Assembly: GCA_959022495.1 (NCBI GenBank)
Contig: CAUEYX010000009.1
Span: 28,999 to 92,998 of the forward strand
Origin: an uncultured Lachnospiraceae bacterium
GTDB lineage: Bacteria > Bacillota > Clostridia > Lachnospirales > Lachnospiraceae
Direction: 5' to 3'
Length of the DNA: 64,000 nt
This document shows positions 6,601 to 15,365 of this stretch, one piece after another. Numbering within the stretch: the stretch's first letter is position 1; the number at the start of each line of letters is the position of its first letter. A program made the translations under genes and the position numbers. Under the pieces are notes generated by a model that did not search any database, was not told where the DNA came from, and saw only the letters and a list, made by a program, of their open reading frames with translations.

Positions 6601-8691
6601 ATGAAATTTATTATTAAACATGAAATAAAAAACCGTCTCCGTATCCATCTTGTTCAGCCAAAGATGACTTGTACGGAGGCGGATATTCTTTGCTGGTTTC
6701 TTGAAAAACAGCCGAATGTGACAGATGTAAAAGTATATGAGCGCACCGCGGATGCGGTTATCCGTTATACCGGGGACCGGGAGGAGCTTTTGAGATCAGT
6801 CCGCGCTTTCCGTTATGAAAACGTGAATGTGCCTGAGCAGGTGCTGGACAGCTCGGGAAGAAAATTAAATTCTGCTTACAGGGAGAAAGTGATAGGGAAA
6901 ACGTTCCTGCATTACGGATGCAGATTTATAATTCCTTATCCCCTGCGCAGAGCATGGCTCACTGTGAAAGCGGCAGGGTATATCTGGAAAGGGCTTAAGT
7001 GTCTGGGAAAACGGAAAATCGAAGTTCCCGTGCTGGATGCGGCCGCAATCGGCATGTCTGTCCTGCGTGGTGATTTTAACACTGCAGGTTCCGTTATGTT
7101 CCTGCTCGGTATTGGAGAAATCCTGGAAGAATGGACCCACAAGAAGTCTGTGGGGGATCTCGCGCGCAGTATGTCTCTGAATATGAAAAAAGTATGGATG
7201 AAGAAAGGAGATCAGGAAATACTGGTGAATTCTTCGCAGATCCAGCAGGGGGATACTGTGATTGTACGCATGGGAAATGTGATTCCATTTGACGGACTGG
7301 TATCCTCCGGGGATGGTATGGTAAATCAGGCGTCACTGACCGGGGAACCGCTGCCTGTGAGAAGAACAGCAGGGCAGTCTGTCTATGCGGGGACTGTTCT
7401 GGAAGAGGGAGAGCTGGAGATTACAGTAAAAGCGGTGTCCGGTTCAACAAGATTTGAAAAGATTGTTACAATGATTGAAGAATCTGAGAAATTGAAGTCC
7501 GCTCTGGAGAGCAGGGCGGAACATCTGGCGGACCGCCTTGTACCCTATACTCTTCTGGGAACAGGGGTTGTAGGTCTTGTGACCCGCAATGTCACAAAAG
7601 CGCTGTCCGTGCTCATGGTGGACTTTTCCTGCGCTCTGAAACTGTCGATGCCCATCGCCGTACTTTCCGCGATCCGTCAGGCCGGACAGAGCGGGATTAC
7701 GGTCAAGGGCGGAAAGTACCTGGAGGCTGTGGCAGAGGCAGATACCATCGTATTTGATAAGACGGGCACTCTCACAAAGGCAAAACCCATCGTAAAAGAG
7801 GTCGTTGTGTTCGGAGATTACCCGGAAGATGAGGTCCTGCGTATCGCTGCCTGCCTGGAAGAACATTTCCCCCATTCTATGGCAAAAGCAGTGGTAAATG
7901 CCGCGAAGGAACGGAATCTTTATCATGAGGAAATGCACTCAAAGGTGGAATACGTGGTAGCTCACGGAATTTCCTCACATATTGAGGAGAAAAAGGTAGT
8001 AATCGGCAGCAGCCATTTTGTATTTGAGGATGAAGGCTGCCGGATACGTCCGGAATATCAGGAGCGCTTTGATGCGCTGCCGCCGGAGTATTCTCATCTT
8101 TATCTCGCGGTTGAGCAGGAGCTCGCCGCGGCCATCTGTATCGAGGACCCGCTGCGGGAGGAGGCTGGGGAAATGATACGCATGCTGAGAGAGGAAGGCA
8201 TTTCCAAAATCGTGATGATGACAGGAGACTGTGAGAGAACCGCGGAATCGATCGCGAAGCGGGTCGGCGTAGACGAGTATTACTCAGAAGTTCTGCCGGA
8301 AGACAAGGCAGGATTTGTGGAGAAGGAGAAGGATGCCGGAAGAAAAGTGATTATGATCGGAGACGGGATCAATGATTCCCCGGCTCTTTCGGCCGCGGAT
8401 GCGGGGATAGCAGTCAGCGACGGCTCGGAGATCGCCAGGGAGATCGCTGACATTACAATCTCCGCGGAGGATCTTCGGGAGATTGTGGAACTGAAACGTC
8501 TGGCAGATGCTCTGATGAGGAGGATTCACAAAAATTACAGAGAGATTGCTGCTGTCAATACCGGATTGATCGTTTTTGGCGCAGGGGGAGTGATCCAGCC
8601 TGCCGTGTCGGCACTGCTTCACAATCTGTCGACATTGGTGATCAGCTTAAGGAGCATGGGAGATCTGATGACAGGGAAAGAACACGAGTGA
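6601..8691 (+). CDS. P1B-type heavy-metal ATPase with atypical SCALK motif
   Basis: A 696-residue transporter. Residues 1-75 look like an HMA domain without its CxxC. The actuator has 'LTGEPLP', the phosphorylation site DKTGT starts at D386, and the hinge 'GDGINDSPALSAADAG' starts at G587. In the metal-binding membrane helix the usual Cys-Pro-Cys is replaced by 'DFSCALKLSMP' (341-351), so Cys344 has no following proline. Copper, zinc and cobalt subclasses do not have this motif. It fits the iron-linked P1B group found in ferrosome loci (FezB), an assignment made from memory. Few membrane helices precede the actuator. It would load metal out of the cytosol or into an iron organelle. Confidence 0.85.
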   Translation: MKFIIKHEIKNRLRIHLVQPKMTCTEADILCWFLEKQPNVTDVKVYERTADAVIRYTGDREELLRSVRAFRYENVNVPEQVLDSSGRKLNSAYREKVIGKTFLHYGCRFIIPYPLRRAWLTVKAAGYIWKGLKCLGKRKIEVPVLDAAAIGMSVLRGDFNTAGSVMFLLGIGEILEEWTHKKSVGDLARSMSLNMKKVWMKKGDQEILVNSSQIQQGDTVIVRMGNVIPFDGLVSSGDGMVNQASLTGEPLPVRRTAGQSVYAGTVLEEGELEITVKAVSGSTRFEKIVTMIEESEKLKSALESRAEHLADRLVPYTLLGTGVVGLVTRNVTKALSVLMVDFSCALKLSMPIAVLSAIRQAGQSGITVKGGKYLEAVAEADTIVFDKTGTLTKAKPIVKEVVVFGDYPEDEVLRIAACLEEHFPHSMAKAVVNAAKERNLYHEEMHSKVEYVVAHGISSHIEEKKVVIGSSHFVFEDEGCRIRPEYQERFDALPPEYSHLYLAVEQELAAAICIEDPLREEAGEMIRMLREEGISKIVMMTGDCERTAESIAKRVGVDEYYSEVLPEDKAGFVEKEKDAGRKVIMIGDGINDSPALSAADAGIAVSDGSEIAREIADITISAEDLREIVELKRLADALMRRIHKNYREIAAVNTGLIVFGAGGVIQPAVSALLHNLSTLVISLRSMGDLMTGKEHE

Positions 8692-8708
8692 TAGAGTGAT
8701 ATAAATGG

Positions 8709-8740
8709 GCGCCGCCTTGGGAATGAGACCAGGGCGGCGC
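8709..8740. terminator. GC-rich hairpin between convergent operons
   Basis: GCGCCGCC (8709-8716) pairs with GGCGGCGC (8733-8740), with extra TTGG/CCAG pairing inside. No long T-run flanks it on either side, so it is a weak or factor-assisted terminator for the ATPase gene and the opposing ABC operon. Confidence 0.5.
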
Positions 8741-8780
8741 TTCACGTGTGATTATAATATTGTAAATGTATTTGTATCTT

Positions 8781-9425
8781 TTAAGAATATTTTCTCTTAT
8801 AAATTCCGATCGATGCAAAACAGCTGAGCGCCACTGTCACGGCTCCCGCTGCCAGAAGCCCGAAAACCAGCAATGGACTGCAGTTTAAGAAAATTTCAAT
8901 GCCGTATAATGAACGGAGCGCTCCGAATAAAGCTCCGATCATACTTACTATAACAATAAAAAAGATTGTTCCCCATCGTTTCCCAAGCAGGAAATAACCA
9001 ATGTATATCACGGAGAGGCAGAGCAGGGACACACTGAGCCCGATTCCCCACATGCGCGCAGCTTCTGCCAGGCGGACTGTGTGGTGGATATATACCTGTA
9101 CCATGGTGCATATCAAGGCGATGAGATTGGAGGCAAGAATAAAAATAAGCCCCAGCAGGTATTTCGAGAGGACAATCTCTGCTTTCGTAACGGGAAACGT
9201 GATCATAAGCTTATTAAAATTGGCGGCTTCCTCCTGTTCCGTAGAAGATTCGACAGCGCAGGCCCCCAAAAGAGGCGTGATCACTCCGATAAACAAGGTA
9301 TAATACTCCGCGGACCGGAATAGAAGTCCCGCCGGAAGGATAATCAGGGCGGCAAATACGAAGGAAGCCGCGTTTTTGGGAATGCAGAAATTGTCATATA
9401 GGTCTTTAAGCATGATTCCTTTCAT
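8781..9425 (-). CDS. ABC-2 type exporter permease
   Basis: A 214-residue polytopic protein with about six hydrophobic segments and no enzymatic motif. The N-terminal 'MKGIMLKDLYDNF' and the loop 'EEAANFNKLMITFPVTKAEIVLSKYL' are typical of ABC-2 permeases paired with YtrB/BcrA-like ATPases. Its start overlaps the stop of the upstream ATPase gene by 4 bases (ATGA), so translation is coupled. The substrate may be a cell-envelope antibiotic or lipid-linked compound, judging only from the YtrA-type regulator at the head of the operon. Confidence 0.82.
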   Translation of the reverse strand: MKGIMLKDLYDNFCIPKNAASFVFAALIILPAGLLFRSAEYYTLFIGVITPLLGACAVESSTEQEEAANFNKLMITFPVTKAEIVLSKYLLGLIFILASNLIALICTMVQVYIHHTVRLAEAARMWGIGLSVSLLCLSVIYIGYFLLGKRWGTIFFIVIVSMIGALFGALRSLYGIEIFLNCSPLLVFGLLAAGAVTVALSCFASIGIYKRKYS

Positions 9426-10285
9426 CGTGTCTTTTCTCCTTTTACATAAAACAGCATAATATCTTCGACGGACGCGTTTTCCACGGGAACGTCGGGGAAG
9501 GTCTTCTTTATTTTCTGCCTGTTGTGAACCAGCACCCTGTAATTGTAAGTTTCTTTCCGGTACGCCGCGATGTCGTCCGGGTTCAGGGCATCAAAAAGAC
9601 GCCGGCCGCAGGTGATGATCCCGAAGTCATTGCGGAGCTCGTCATATGTACGGACAAAGAGCAGTTTTCCCTCATGGATATATGCGATATAGTCCGCGAT
9701 TTTGTCAAGATCACTGGTGATATGGGAAGAGATCAGTACTGCCCGGTCTTCATCTTCTGTAAATTCGCGCAGGATATCCAGAATCTCCTCACGGACAACA
9801 GGGTCCAGCCCGCTGGAAGCTTCATCCAGGATAAGAAGCTTCGGGCTGTGGCTCAAAGCGACGGCAAATTCTACTTTGACCCGCATCCCGGTAGATAATT
9901 TCTTAAGACGTTTTTTCTCCGGAAGCCCAAAGCGCTTTAAAAGCTGGAGATATTTCTCCTGATCCCAGTTTTTGTACATTTTAGAAAGCATTTTTCCCGC
10001 GAAAAGCGGGGTAAAACTCAAATCAAGATGAGAATCACTGAAAATAACGGCGATATCCTGTTTGATCAGCTTTTCCTTGGTCTTCAGATCATGTCCGAGA
10101 ATATGGAGCTGGTCATACTGTGCTTCCACAACATTGAGAAGGGAGTTGATAAATGTGGATTTGCCGGCTCCGTTCTCACCGATCAGTCCCATGACAGTGC
10201 CGCAGGGCAGACTGAGAGAAATATTGTCCAGGGTGAAATCTTTGTATGTCTTTGTCAGGTTTTTTACCTGTATTGCATAATCCAT
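9422..10285 (-). CDS. ABC transporter ATPase, YtrB/BcrA-like
   Basis: A 287-residue nucleotide-binding subunit. It has Walker A 'GLIGENGAGKST', signature 'LSTGMRVKVEFA', Walker B 'LLILDEASSGLDP' and the H-loop in 'LISSHITSDLD'. The C-terminal ~70 residues are a family-specific extension. It lies 3 bases after the GntR gene and overlaps the permease gene by 4 bases. It powers export by the adjacent permease. Confidence 0.92.
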   Translation of the reverse strand: MDYAIQVKNLTKTYKDFTLDNISLSLPCGTVMGLIGENGAGKSTFINSLLNVVEAQYDQLHILGHDLKTKEKLIKQDIAVIFSDSHLDLSFTPLFAGKMLSKMYKNWDQEKYLQLLKRFGLPEKKRLKKLSTGMRVKVEFAVALSHSPKLLILDEASSGLDPVVREEILDILREFTEDEDRAVLISSHITSDLDKIADYIAYIHEGKLLFVRTYDELRNDFGIITCGRRLFDALNPDDIAAYRKETYNYRVLVHNRQKIKKTFPDVPVENASVEDIMLFYVKGEKTR

Positions 10286-10288
10286 ATG

Positions 10289-10663
10289 TCAATCCTCCGT
10301 ATATACCACTTTCAGTGTATTGATAAGCTCCTCCAGGGAAAGCCCGTTCTCTCTTCCAAGCACAGCGGCGTCTGAGAGAAGCTTTTCGATCCTGCGCAGA
10401 TTCTCTTCCCGGATGAAATCCTGGTTCTGCGCCGAGACAAAGGTCCCTTTGGCGGGAACGGTAAGGATGAATCCGTCTTTCTGCAGATCGTCATAGGCCC
10501 GCTGGGTCGTGATAACGCTTACATGAAGATCTTTGGCGAGCCTGCGCATGGAAGGCATCGGCTCGCCCGGTTTCAGTTCTCCTTTCATGATCATTTCTTT
10601 GATCTGTGAAGTGATCTGCTCATAGATCGGACGGTCGCTTGCGTTACTTAAAATAATTTCCAT
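10289..10663 (-). CDS. GntR-family repressor, YtrA subfamily
   Basis: A 124-residue protein. The N-terminal winged helix ('PIYEQITSQIKEMIMKGELKPG...PSMRRLAKDLHVSVITTQRAYDDLQ') is followed by only ~45 residues, the short effector tail that defines the YtrA subfamily. Such genes normally lead an ABC exporter operon and respond to cell-envelope stress. GAGGTG lies 8 bases before the ATG. It probably represses its own operon. Confidence 0.9.
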   Translation of the reverse strand: MEIILSNASDRPIYEQITSQIKEMIMKGELKPGEPMPSMRRLAKDLHVSVITTQRAYDDLQKDGFILTVPAKGTFVSAQNQDFIREENLRRIEKLLSDAAVLGRENGLSLEELINTLKVVYTED

Positions 10664-10689
10664 ATATTCACCTCAAATTGTCCGCCTGC

Positions 10690-11481
10690 TTACCGCTCAA
10701 AACCATTTTTCCTGTAGAGGATAAGGAAGAGGATAACGGCGAGAAGGAATTCGGCGGCAAGCACCACAATCCCTTTCGCCTCCACAGCCGGCATGCCGCT
10801 GTTGATATTGGATACTGCGTCCATGACAATCCCCGTAAACAGAAAGCCGGAGATCTGTTCTAGCGTATCGCTGAAACCGCTGAGCATTGGGATCATCATC
10901 AGGATGAGCACTGCCGGGGTTACGATTGTACTGGCAGATACCTGGGTCCTGGCGTAGATACCGAAGATCATGCCGATCACTGCGCTGATGGCGGCGCACA
11001 GCGTGGTAACCGCGAGATATGCGCCCCACTGCGGCGCGGTCATGCTGAATTGAGCGGCCAGTACGCAGACCGCATTGACAGCCGTGGACATAAGGACTAC
11101 AGGAATGAGACTTCCGAGGAAAAATTCCAGTCCGTTTACGGAAGAGGTCATCAGAGTGCGGAGAGTGTTTTTCTCTTTTTCTTCCGCAAGGGCAGCAGCG
11201 GTGCAGTAAACCCCTTCCATCAAGATATTCATAAGAACGCCCATAGCGAGGGCATAAGCGCTCATATCGAATTCTCCCTCTGTGGCTGCCCCGTAAATTG
11301 CTTTCATGAGGAAAGTAAAGCCGATCGAAAAGATGGGCATAATAATAAAATTTTTGCTGAACAGCGCCCGGCCCTTTACCTCCATGATTGCGGAAAGTTT
11401 GCGCAGGTGCACAGGCCTTAAGCGCAGTGTCCTAGTTTCTGTCATCGTTTTTGACGCTGTGTTTTTCTTTGTTGTTTTCAT
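10690..11481 (-). CDS. ABC-2 type exporter permease
   Basis: A 263-residue membrane protein with six predicted helices. The motif 'AAALAEEKEKNTLRTLMTSSVNGLEFFLG' is the amphipathic coupling region of ABC-2 permeases (the 'E+' EKE turn). Its start overlaps the upstream ATPase gene by 4 bases. It ends 26 bases before the GntR gene of the second exporter, so all five genes may be one transcript. Confidence 0.85.
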   Translation of the reverse strand: MKTTKKNTASKTMTETRTLRLRPVHLRKLSAIMEVKGRALFSKNFIIMPIFSIGFTFLMKAIYGAATEGEFDMSAYALAMGVLMNILMEGVYCTAAALAEEKEKNTLRTLMTSSVNGLEFFLGSLIPVVLMSTAVNAVCVLAAQFSMTAPQWGAYLAVTTLCAAISAVIGMIFGIYARTQVSASTIVTPAVLILMMIPMLSGFSDTLEQISGFLFTGIVMDAVSNINSGMPAVEAKGIVVLAAEFLLAVILFLILYRKNGFER

Positions 11482-12329
11482 TGTAATTCCCTCCCTGTCA
11501 CTTCTAAGAATACGGTCTCCAGCGTAGGTTCACAGGAGTGGATCGTCTCTATCTGCTCATTTCTCATCCAAAGCGCGATCTGTTCAGCTGTCTTGGGGCT
11601 CTGCTTCAGAAAATGTTTCGTGCCGTCTGTGAGCTGTACTTTGTATTTCTTCACTTTGTTGTATTTCAGGCAGATTTCCTGCGGGGTGCCGTATTCCACG
11701 ATAACCCCCTCATTTAAGAGCGCTACATGGCCGCACAGCTTTGCCGCCTCCTCCATGTTGTGTGTGGTGAGAAAGATGGACATGCCCTCATCTTTTAATT
11801 CCATCAGCATCTTATGTACTTCGAGCGCGGTGGACGGGTCAAGTCCGCTGGTCGGCTCGTCGAGGAAAAGGATTTTCGGTTTGTGAAGGACTGCCCTGGC
11901 GAGGATAAGTCGCTGCGTCTGACCCTTGGAGAGCTTGGAAGCCGGCTTTCTGCGGTGCTCGTAAAGACCGATCCGTTCCAATAAAGGATCAATATCTTGC
12001 AGCGGCACATTCAGAAGACGGGCAAAATATTTCAGATTATCGTAAACGCTCATCCTTTCGTACACACCGCTTACATCAGTGACAATGCCGATCTGTTCAT
12101 AGATGGTTTCGTCTATTTTATCGCAGGGAATTCCTAAAACTTCAGCCTCACCTGAGGTGGGGCGCAGCTGTCCTGTCAGGATCTTGATGGTAGTTGTCTT
12201 GCCCGCGCCGCTGGGGCCTAAAAATCCAAGGATCTCTCCCTTTTGAAGTTCTGCATTGACATCTTTTAATACGAAATCTTTGTTGAATTTCTTAGATAGG
12301 TGACGGATGGATATATAATGCTGATTCAT
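11478..12329 (-). CDS. ABC exporter ATPase
   Basis: A 283-residue subunit with Walker A 'GFLGPSGAGKTT', signature 'LSKGQTQRLILARA', Walker B 'ILFLDEPTSGLDP' and H-loop 'LTTHNMEEA'. It is a DrrA/CcmA-type ATPase with a C-terminal extension, partnering the permease it overlaps. The ATG at 12329 was chosen because AAGGAG lies 8 bases upstream; a longer frame runs back into the promoter. Confidence 0.92.
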   Translation of the reverse strand: MNQHYISIRHLSKKFNKDFVLKDVNAELQKGEILGFLGPSGAGKTTTIKILTGQLRPTSGEAEVLGIPCDKIDETIYEQIGIVTDVSGVYERMSVYDNLKYFARLLNVPLQDIDPLLERIGLYEHRRKPASKLSKGQTQRLILARAVLHKPKILFLDEPTSGLDPSTALEVHKMLMELKDEGMSIFLTTHNMEEAAKLCGHVALLNEGVIVEYGTPQEICLKYNKVKKYKVQLTDGTKHFLKQSPKTAEQIALWMRNEQIETIHSCEPTLETVFLEVTGRELQ

Positions 12330-12372
12330 TTGATTCACTCCTTTGTCATTACTGTACTTATATGATGAGTAC

Positions 12373-12401
12373 AGATTAACATAAACTGTTATGACTGTCA
12401 A
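12373..12401 (-). promoter_or_regulatory. Predicted promoter of the minus-strand ABC operon
   Basis: On the minus strand, a perfect TTGACA (12396-12401) and TAATCT (12373-12378) are separated by 17 bases, about 44 bases upstream of the ATPase start codon. Confidence 0.65.
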
Positions 12402-12568
12402 TATATAATATATACAGATTGAAAATAGAGAACACTTTTATGGGCTGTATAGAAAAGAGGACAGCAAGGCATCCTAACTTACAGAGAAAGAAATCACAGG
12501 TAAATAGAACATAGCCAGAAAGGAAGAAAATTGACTGTGAAGCAGAAAAAGGCAGGGGGGCACGGTGT

Positions 12569-14208
12569 ATGAGAAAACTGTATCAGAGACTGGCTCTCAT
12601 TCTTGGATCGGCTTCGGTCCTAATCGTGCTGATCTTCACTGTCAGTCTATATGAGCGGAGCCGCGCGGAAAATGGAAATTACCTGAACCAGCTTTTGGAC
12701 AGTGTGGAAATGAATATTGAGCATGCATCGGCTGATTATGAAGAACGTCTGGAGTTCCTCAAACAGGATTACCTGAAGCGTGCCTGGGCTGTAGAGTATA
12801 TTATATCTTCGGATTCTGCCATGATTTCCGGGGAGGAGCTTAGCATATTAAAACAGCTGATGGAGGTCAGAAATATCTCAGTAATCGGGCGCTCAGGGGA
12901 GATCCTTCTGAGTACGGACGACAGGGCGGGAACAGAGTATGAAGGGCGGGAAGAGCTGGAGGCCTTGAGAACTTCTTCTGTGGCCTACGCCCATCATGTG
13001 GCGGTGAATGTCCCGGATGATGAAGAAGGAAATCCATTCTTTTATGTAGTTGTGGCATCAGATTCTGAGAAGATCGCCGCGGTCAGAGTAGACGCGGATG
13101 CATCAAAACTGGATCTTATGAATGAAAGGACTCTGATCCGGTCCATTCTCAGGCAGGCTACGACAGAGTATAGCACCGGCATCCTTGCCGTGGAAAAAGA
13201 GAGCGGGGAAGCTGTGGGAATTACGAAGAATAATGCGCAGCAGTTTCATCTGCCGGGGATAGAGACCGGGCAGGAACTCCTGGGGGTCCTGGAATCTCTT
13301 ACAGATGGGAAGGAGGCAGTGCTCCGCGTAAATGGGACATACCAGAGAGTCATAGCGCGGGACACCGGAGGGATTTACCTGGTTGCTTTCTCTGCTCTGG
13401 ATACCGTATTTCAGAATATGGCATGGTCGTTTGCGGAAGGCCTGTTCGGCATAGGGGCTGTCAGCGTCTCGGCAGTTCTTTTGGTGCGTTACTATCTGAA
13501 AAAGTATTTATTCCAGTATTTTGAGACCGTGAAAGAAGGAATCCGGAAGATTCTGGATGGCGCGTCTGTCTCTGCGGCCGCGGACACAGAGATACCGGAG
13601 GTACGGACATTGATAGAGGCCGTACTGGAGCTGGAGAAGGGCTATCTGGATAAAACCGAAGGCATCCATCAGATGGAGGACGCATTATCTCAGGCGCGCA
13701 CGGAGGCTGAATATGATAAGCTGACCGGGCTGTACAACCGCAGAGGCATGGAAAATCAAGCAGAATTATTTTTGAAAAAGGATGATCCTGCGGGAGTGTT
13801 TGTCCTTTTCGACTTGGATAATTTTAAAAAGATCAATGATTTCGAAGGGCATCCTGAAGGGGACCGGGTGCTGGAGAGGTTTGCCGAGTGCCTGGTCCGG
13901 TGCCCCAGAAGCGTCTGGAAGAGATCTTCTGCCTGGTTATGTCCAAAGTAAGGGAAGAACTGGGCATATACTATGAGAAGTACGGAGCGTCAGTCAGCAT
14001 CGGAGCAGTCCCCATAGACGGCAGAATCCGGTCATACAGCAGGCTGTATAAATGTGCGGACACCGCTCTCTATATCGCCAAATATCTGGGAAAAGACCGG
14101 TATTATATCAACACAGAAAAAATATCCTGCATGAAGAGGGAGTGCGTCGGATGCCGGGCGGATTGTCCGCGAAGCCGGCTGTTGGATCTGAAAACCGGGG
14201 AAAAGTAA
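12569..14208 (+). pseudogene. Diguanylate cyclase with the GGDEF core deleted and frame shifted
   Basis: The first frame (to 13951) encodes a membrane helix, a ~250-residue extracytoplasmic sensor, a second helix near residues 288-310, a coiled linker and the first half of a GGDEF domain ('YDKLTGLYNRRG', 'FDLDNFKKINDFEGHPEGDRVL', 'FAECLV'). It then becomes nonsense. A second frame (in frame from about 13897 to 14208) continues the same domain: 'LEEIFCLVMSKVREELG', 'GASVSIGAVP', 'YKCADTALYIAKYLGKDRYY' and a Cys-rich tail. The ~30 residues that should lie between, with the RxGGDEF active site, are missing. A deletion of about 90 bases plus a frame change explains this better than a one-base sequencing error. 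It cannot make c-di-GMP. Confidence 0.85.
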
Positions 14209-14222
14209 CGGAGAATATCAGT

Positions 14223-15365
14223 GTGAAAGAGAACAAGAAAAACTGGATTATTATCCCGGCGCTGGAGCCGGGGGAAAAACTCTGCGGCTATATCAAACAA
14301 TTAAATCAAAGAATCTGTGCCTCTGTCCTGGTCATTGACGATGGGTCCGGGCCTGCTTATGGGCAGATCTTTGGGAAGCTTAATAGAATGGATGGCTGTA
14401 CCGTCCTCCGGCATGACGTGAACCGGGGAAAGGGCGGGGCGCTGAAGACAGGATTCAAGTATGTGCAGGAACATACAGGGAATCCAAGCCGTGTTGTCTG
14501 CGTGGACTGTGACGGCCAGCATTTACCGGAGGATGTAGAGCGGGTTTTGGGAATGACGGCAGAAGAACCGGACGCGCTGATACTGGGAGGAAGGGACTTT
14601 TCAGAGGCGGGAGTGCCGCTGCGTTCCCGTTTTGGGAATTATGCCTCCTCCTTCATCTTCTGGATGATCTGCGGGGCGTGGATCAGGGATACACAGACCG
14701 GCCTGCGCGCGTTTGACGGGGAGATGCTGCCTTTGATGCGGAGCATACCAGGAGAGCGGTTTGAGCATGAGACCCAGATGCTGCTGACCTGTGCGGGGAG
14801 GGACATCCCTGTTAAGACTTGTCCCATACAGACGGTTTATGAAGAAAACAACGCAGGGTCTCATTTCCGCCCTATGAAAGACAGCCTATCTGTACTGAAA
14901 GTGCTTTTTTCAGAACTGCTCCGGTTTACCGCGGGCTCCCTGCTCTGCGCTGTGCTCGATGTGATGCTGTTCTGGGCAGTTTTGGAAGGCTTGAGTACCG
15001 GGAGTGTACAGGCGGGCCTGAGGCCGATTGTCTGTGCCGCTGTGTCTGCAAGAATTCTTTCCGCAGGGGTGAATTATATTGTGAACCGTAATTATGTATT
15101 CCACAGGGATGAGCGGAATTCCGGCAGGGGAAAGAGGGCCTGCCGCCTGCCGCGTTATATCGTTCTGTGCTTCGGCCTGGCGGTATCGTCCGCGGCGGCT
15201 GTCTCTGTACTGAACCGTCTCTTTCCGGCCGCCGCCCTGTGGAAGGTAATATGCGATACGGTGCTGTTTTTTGTATCATACAGACTCCAGAAAAACTGGG
15301 TGTTCGCGGAGGGTGGGGCAGACGGTACGGTAGAGCAGGGAAGTGAGGAACAGGATGCAGTCTGA
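14223..15365 (+). CDS. GT2 glycosyltransferase fused to a GtrA-like membrane domain
   Basis: A 380-residue protein. Residues ~8-225 are a DPM1-like GT2 domain ('VLVIDDGSG', 'NRGKGGALKTGFK', 'CVDCDGQH', 'DTQTGLRAF'), which transfers sugar to a polyprenyl phosphate. The last ~130 residues are a four-helix GtrA-like domain ('LRFTAGSLLCAVLD', 'NYIVNRNYVF'), thought to flip or accept the lipid-linked sugar. GTG at 14223 is preceded by CGGAG 9 bases upstream. The gene starts just after the cyclase remnant and overlaps the next gene by 11 bases. It probably supplies lipid-linked sugar for the surface glycan made by its neighbours. Confidence 0.85.
   Translation: MKENKKNWIIIPALEPGEKLCGYIKQLNQRICASVLVIDDGSGPAYGQIFGKLNRMDGCTVLRHDVNRGKGGALKTGFKYVQEHTGNPSRVVCVDCDGQHLPEDVERVLGMTAEEPDALILGGRDFSEAGVPLRSRFGNYASSFIFWMICGAWIRDTQTGLRAFDGEMLPLMRSIPGERFEHETQMLLTCAGRDIPVKTCPIQTVYEENNAGSHFRPMKDSLSVLKVLFSELLRFTAGSLLCAVLDVMLFWAVLEGLSTGSVQAGLRPIVCAAVSARILSAGVNYIVNRNYVFHRDERNSGRGKRACRLPRYIVLCFGLAVSSAAAVSVLNRLFPAAALWKVICDTVLFFVSYRLQKNWVFAEGGADGTVEQGSEEQDAV

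Noticed and set aside
12569..13951. Complete diguanylate cyclase
   Set aside because: The GGDEF motif is absent in either frame, so an active enzyme cannot be annotated.
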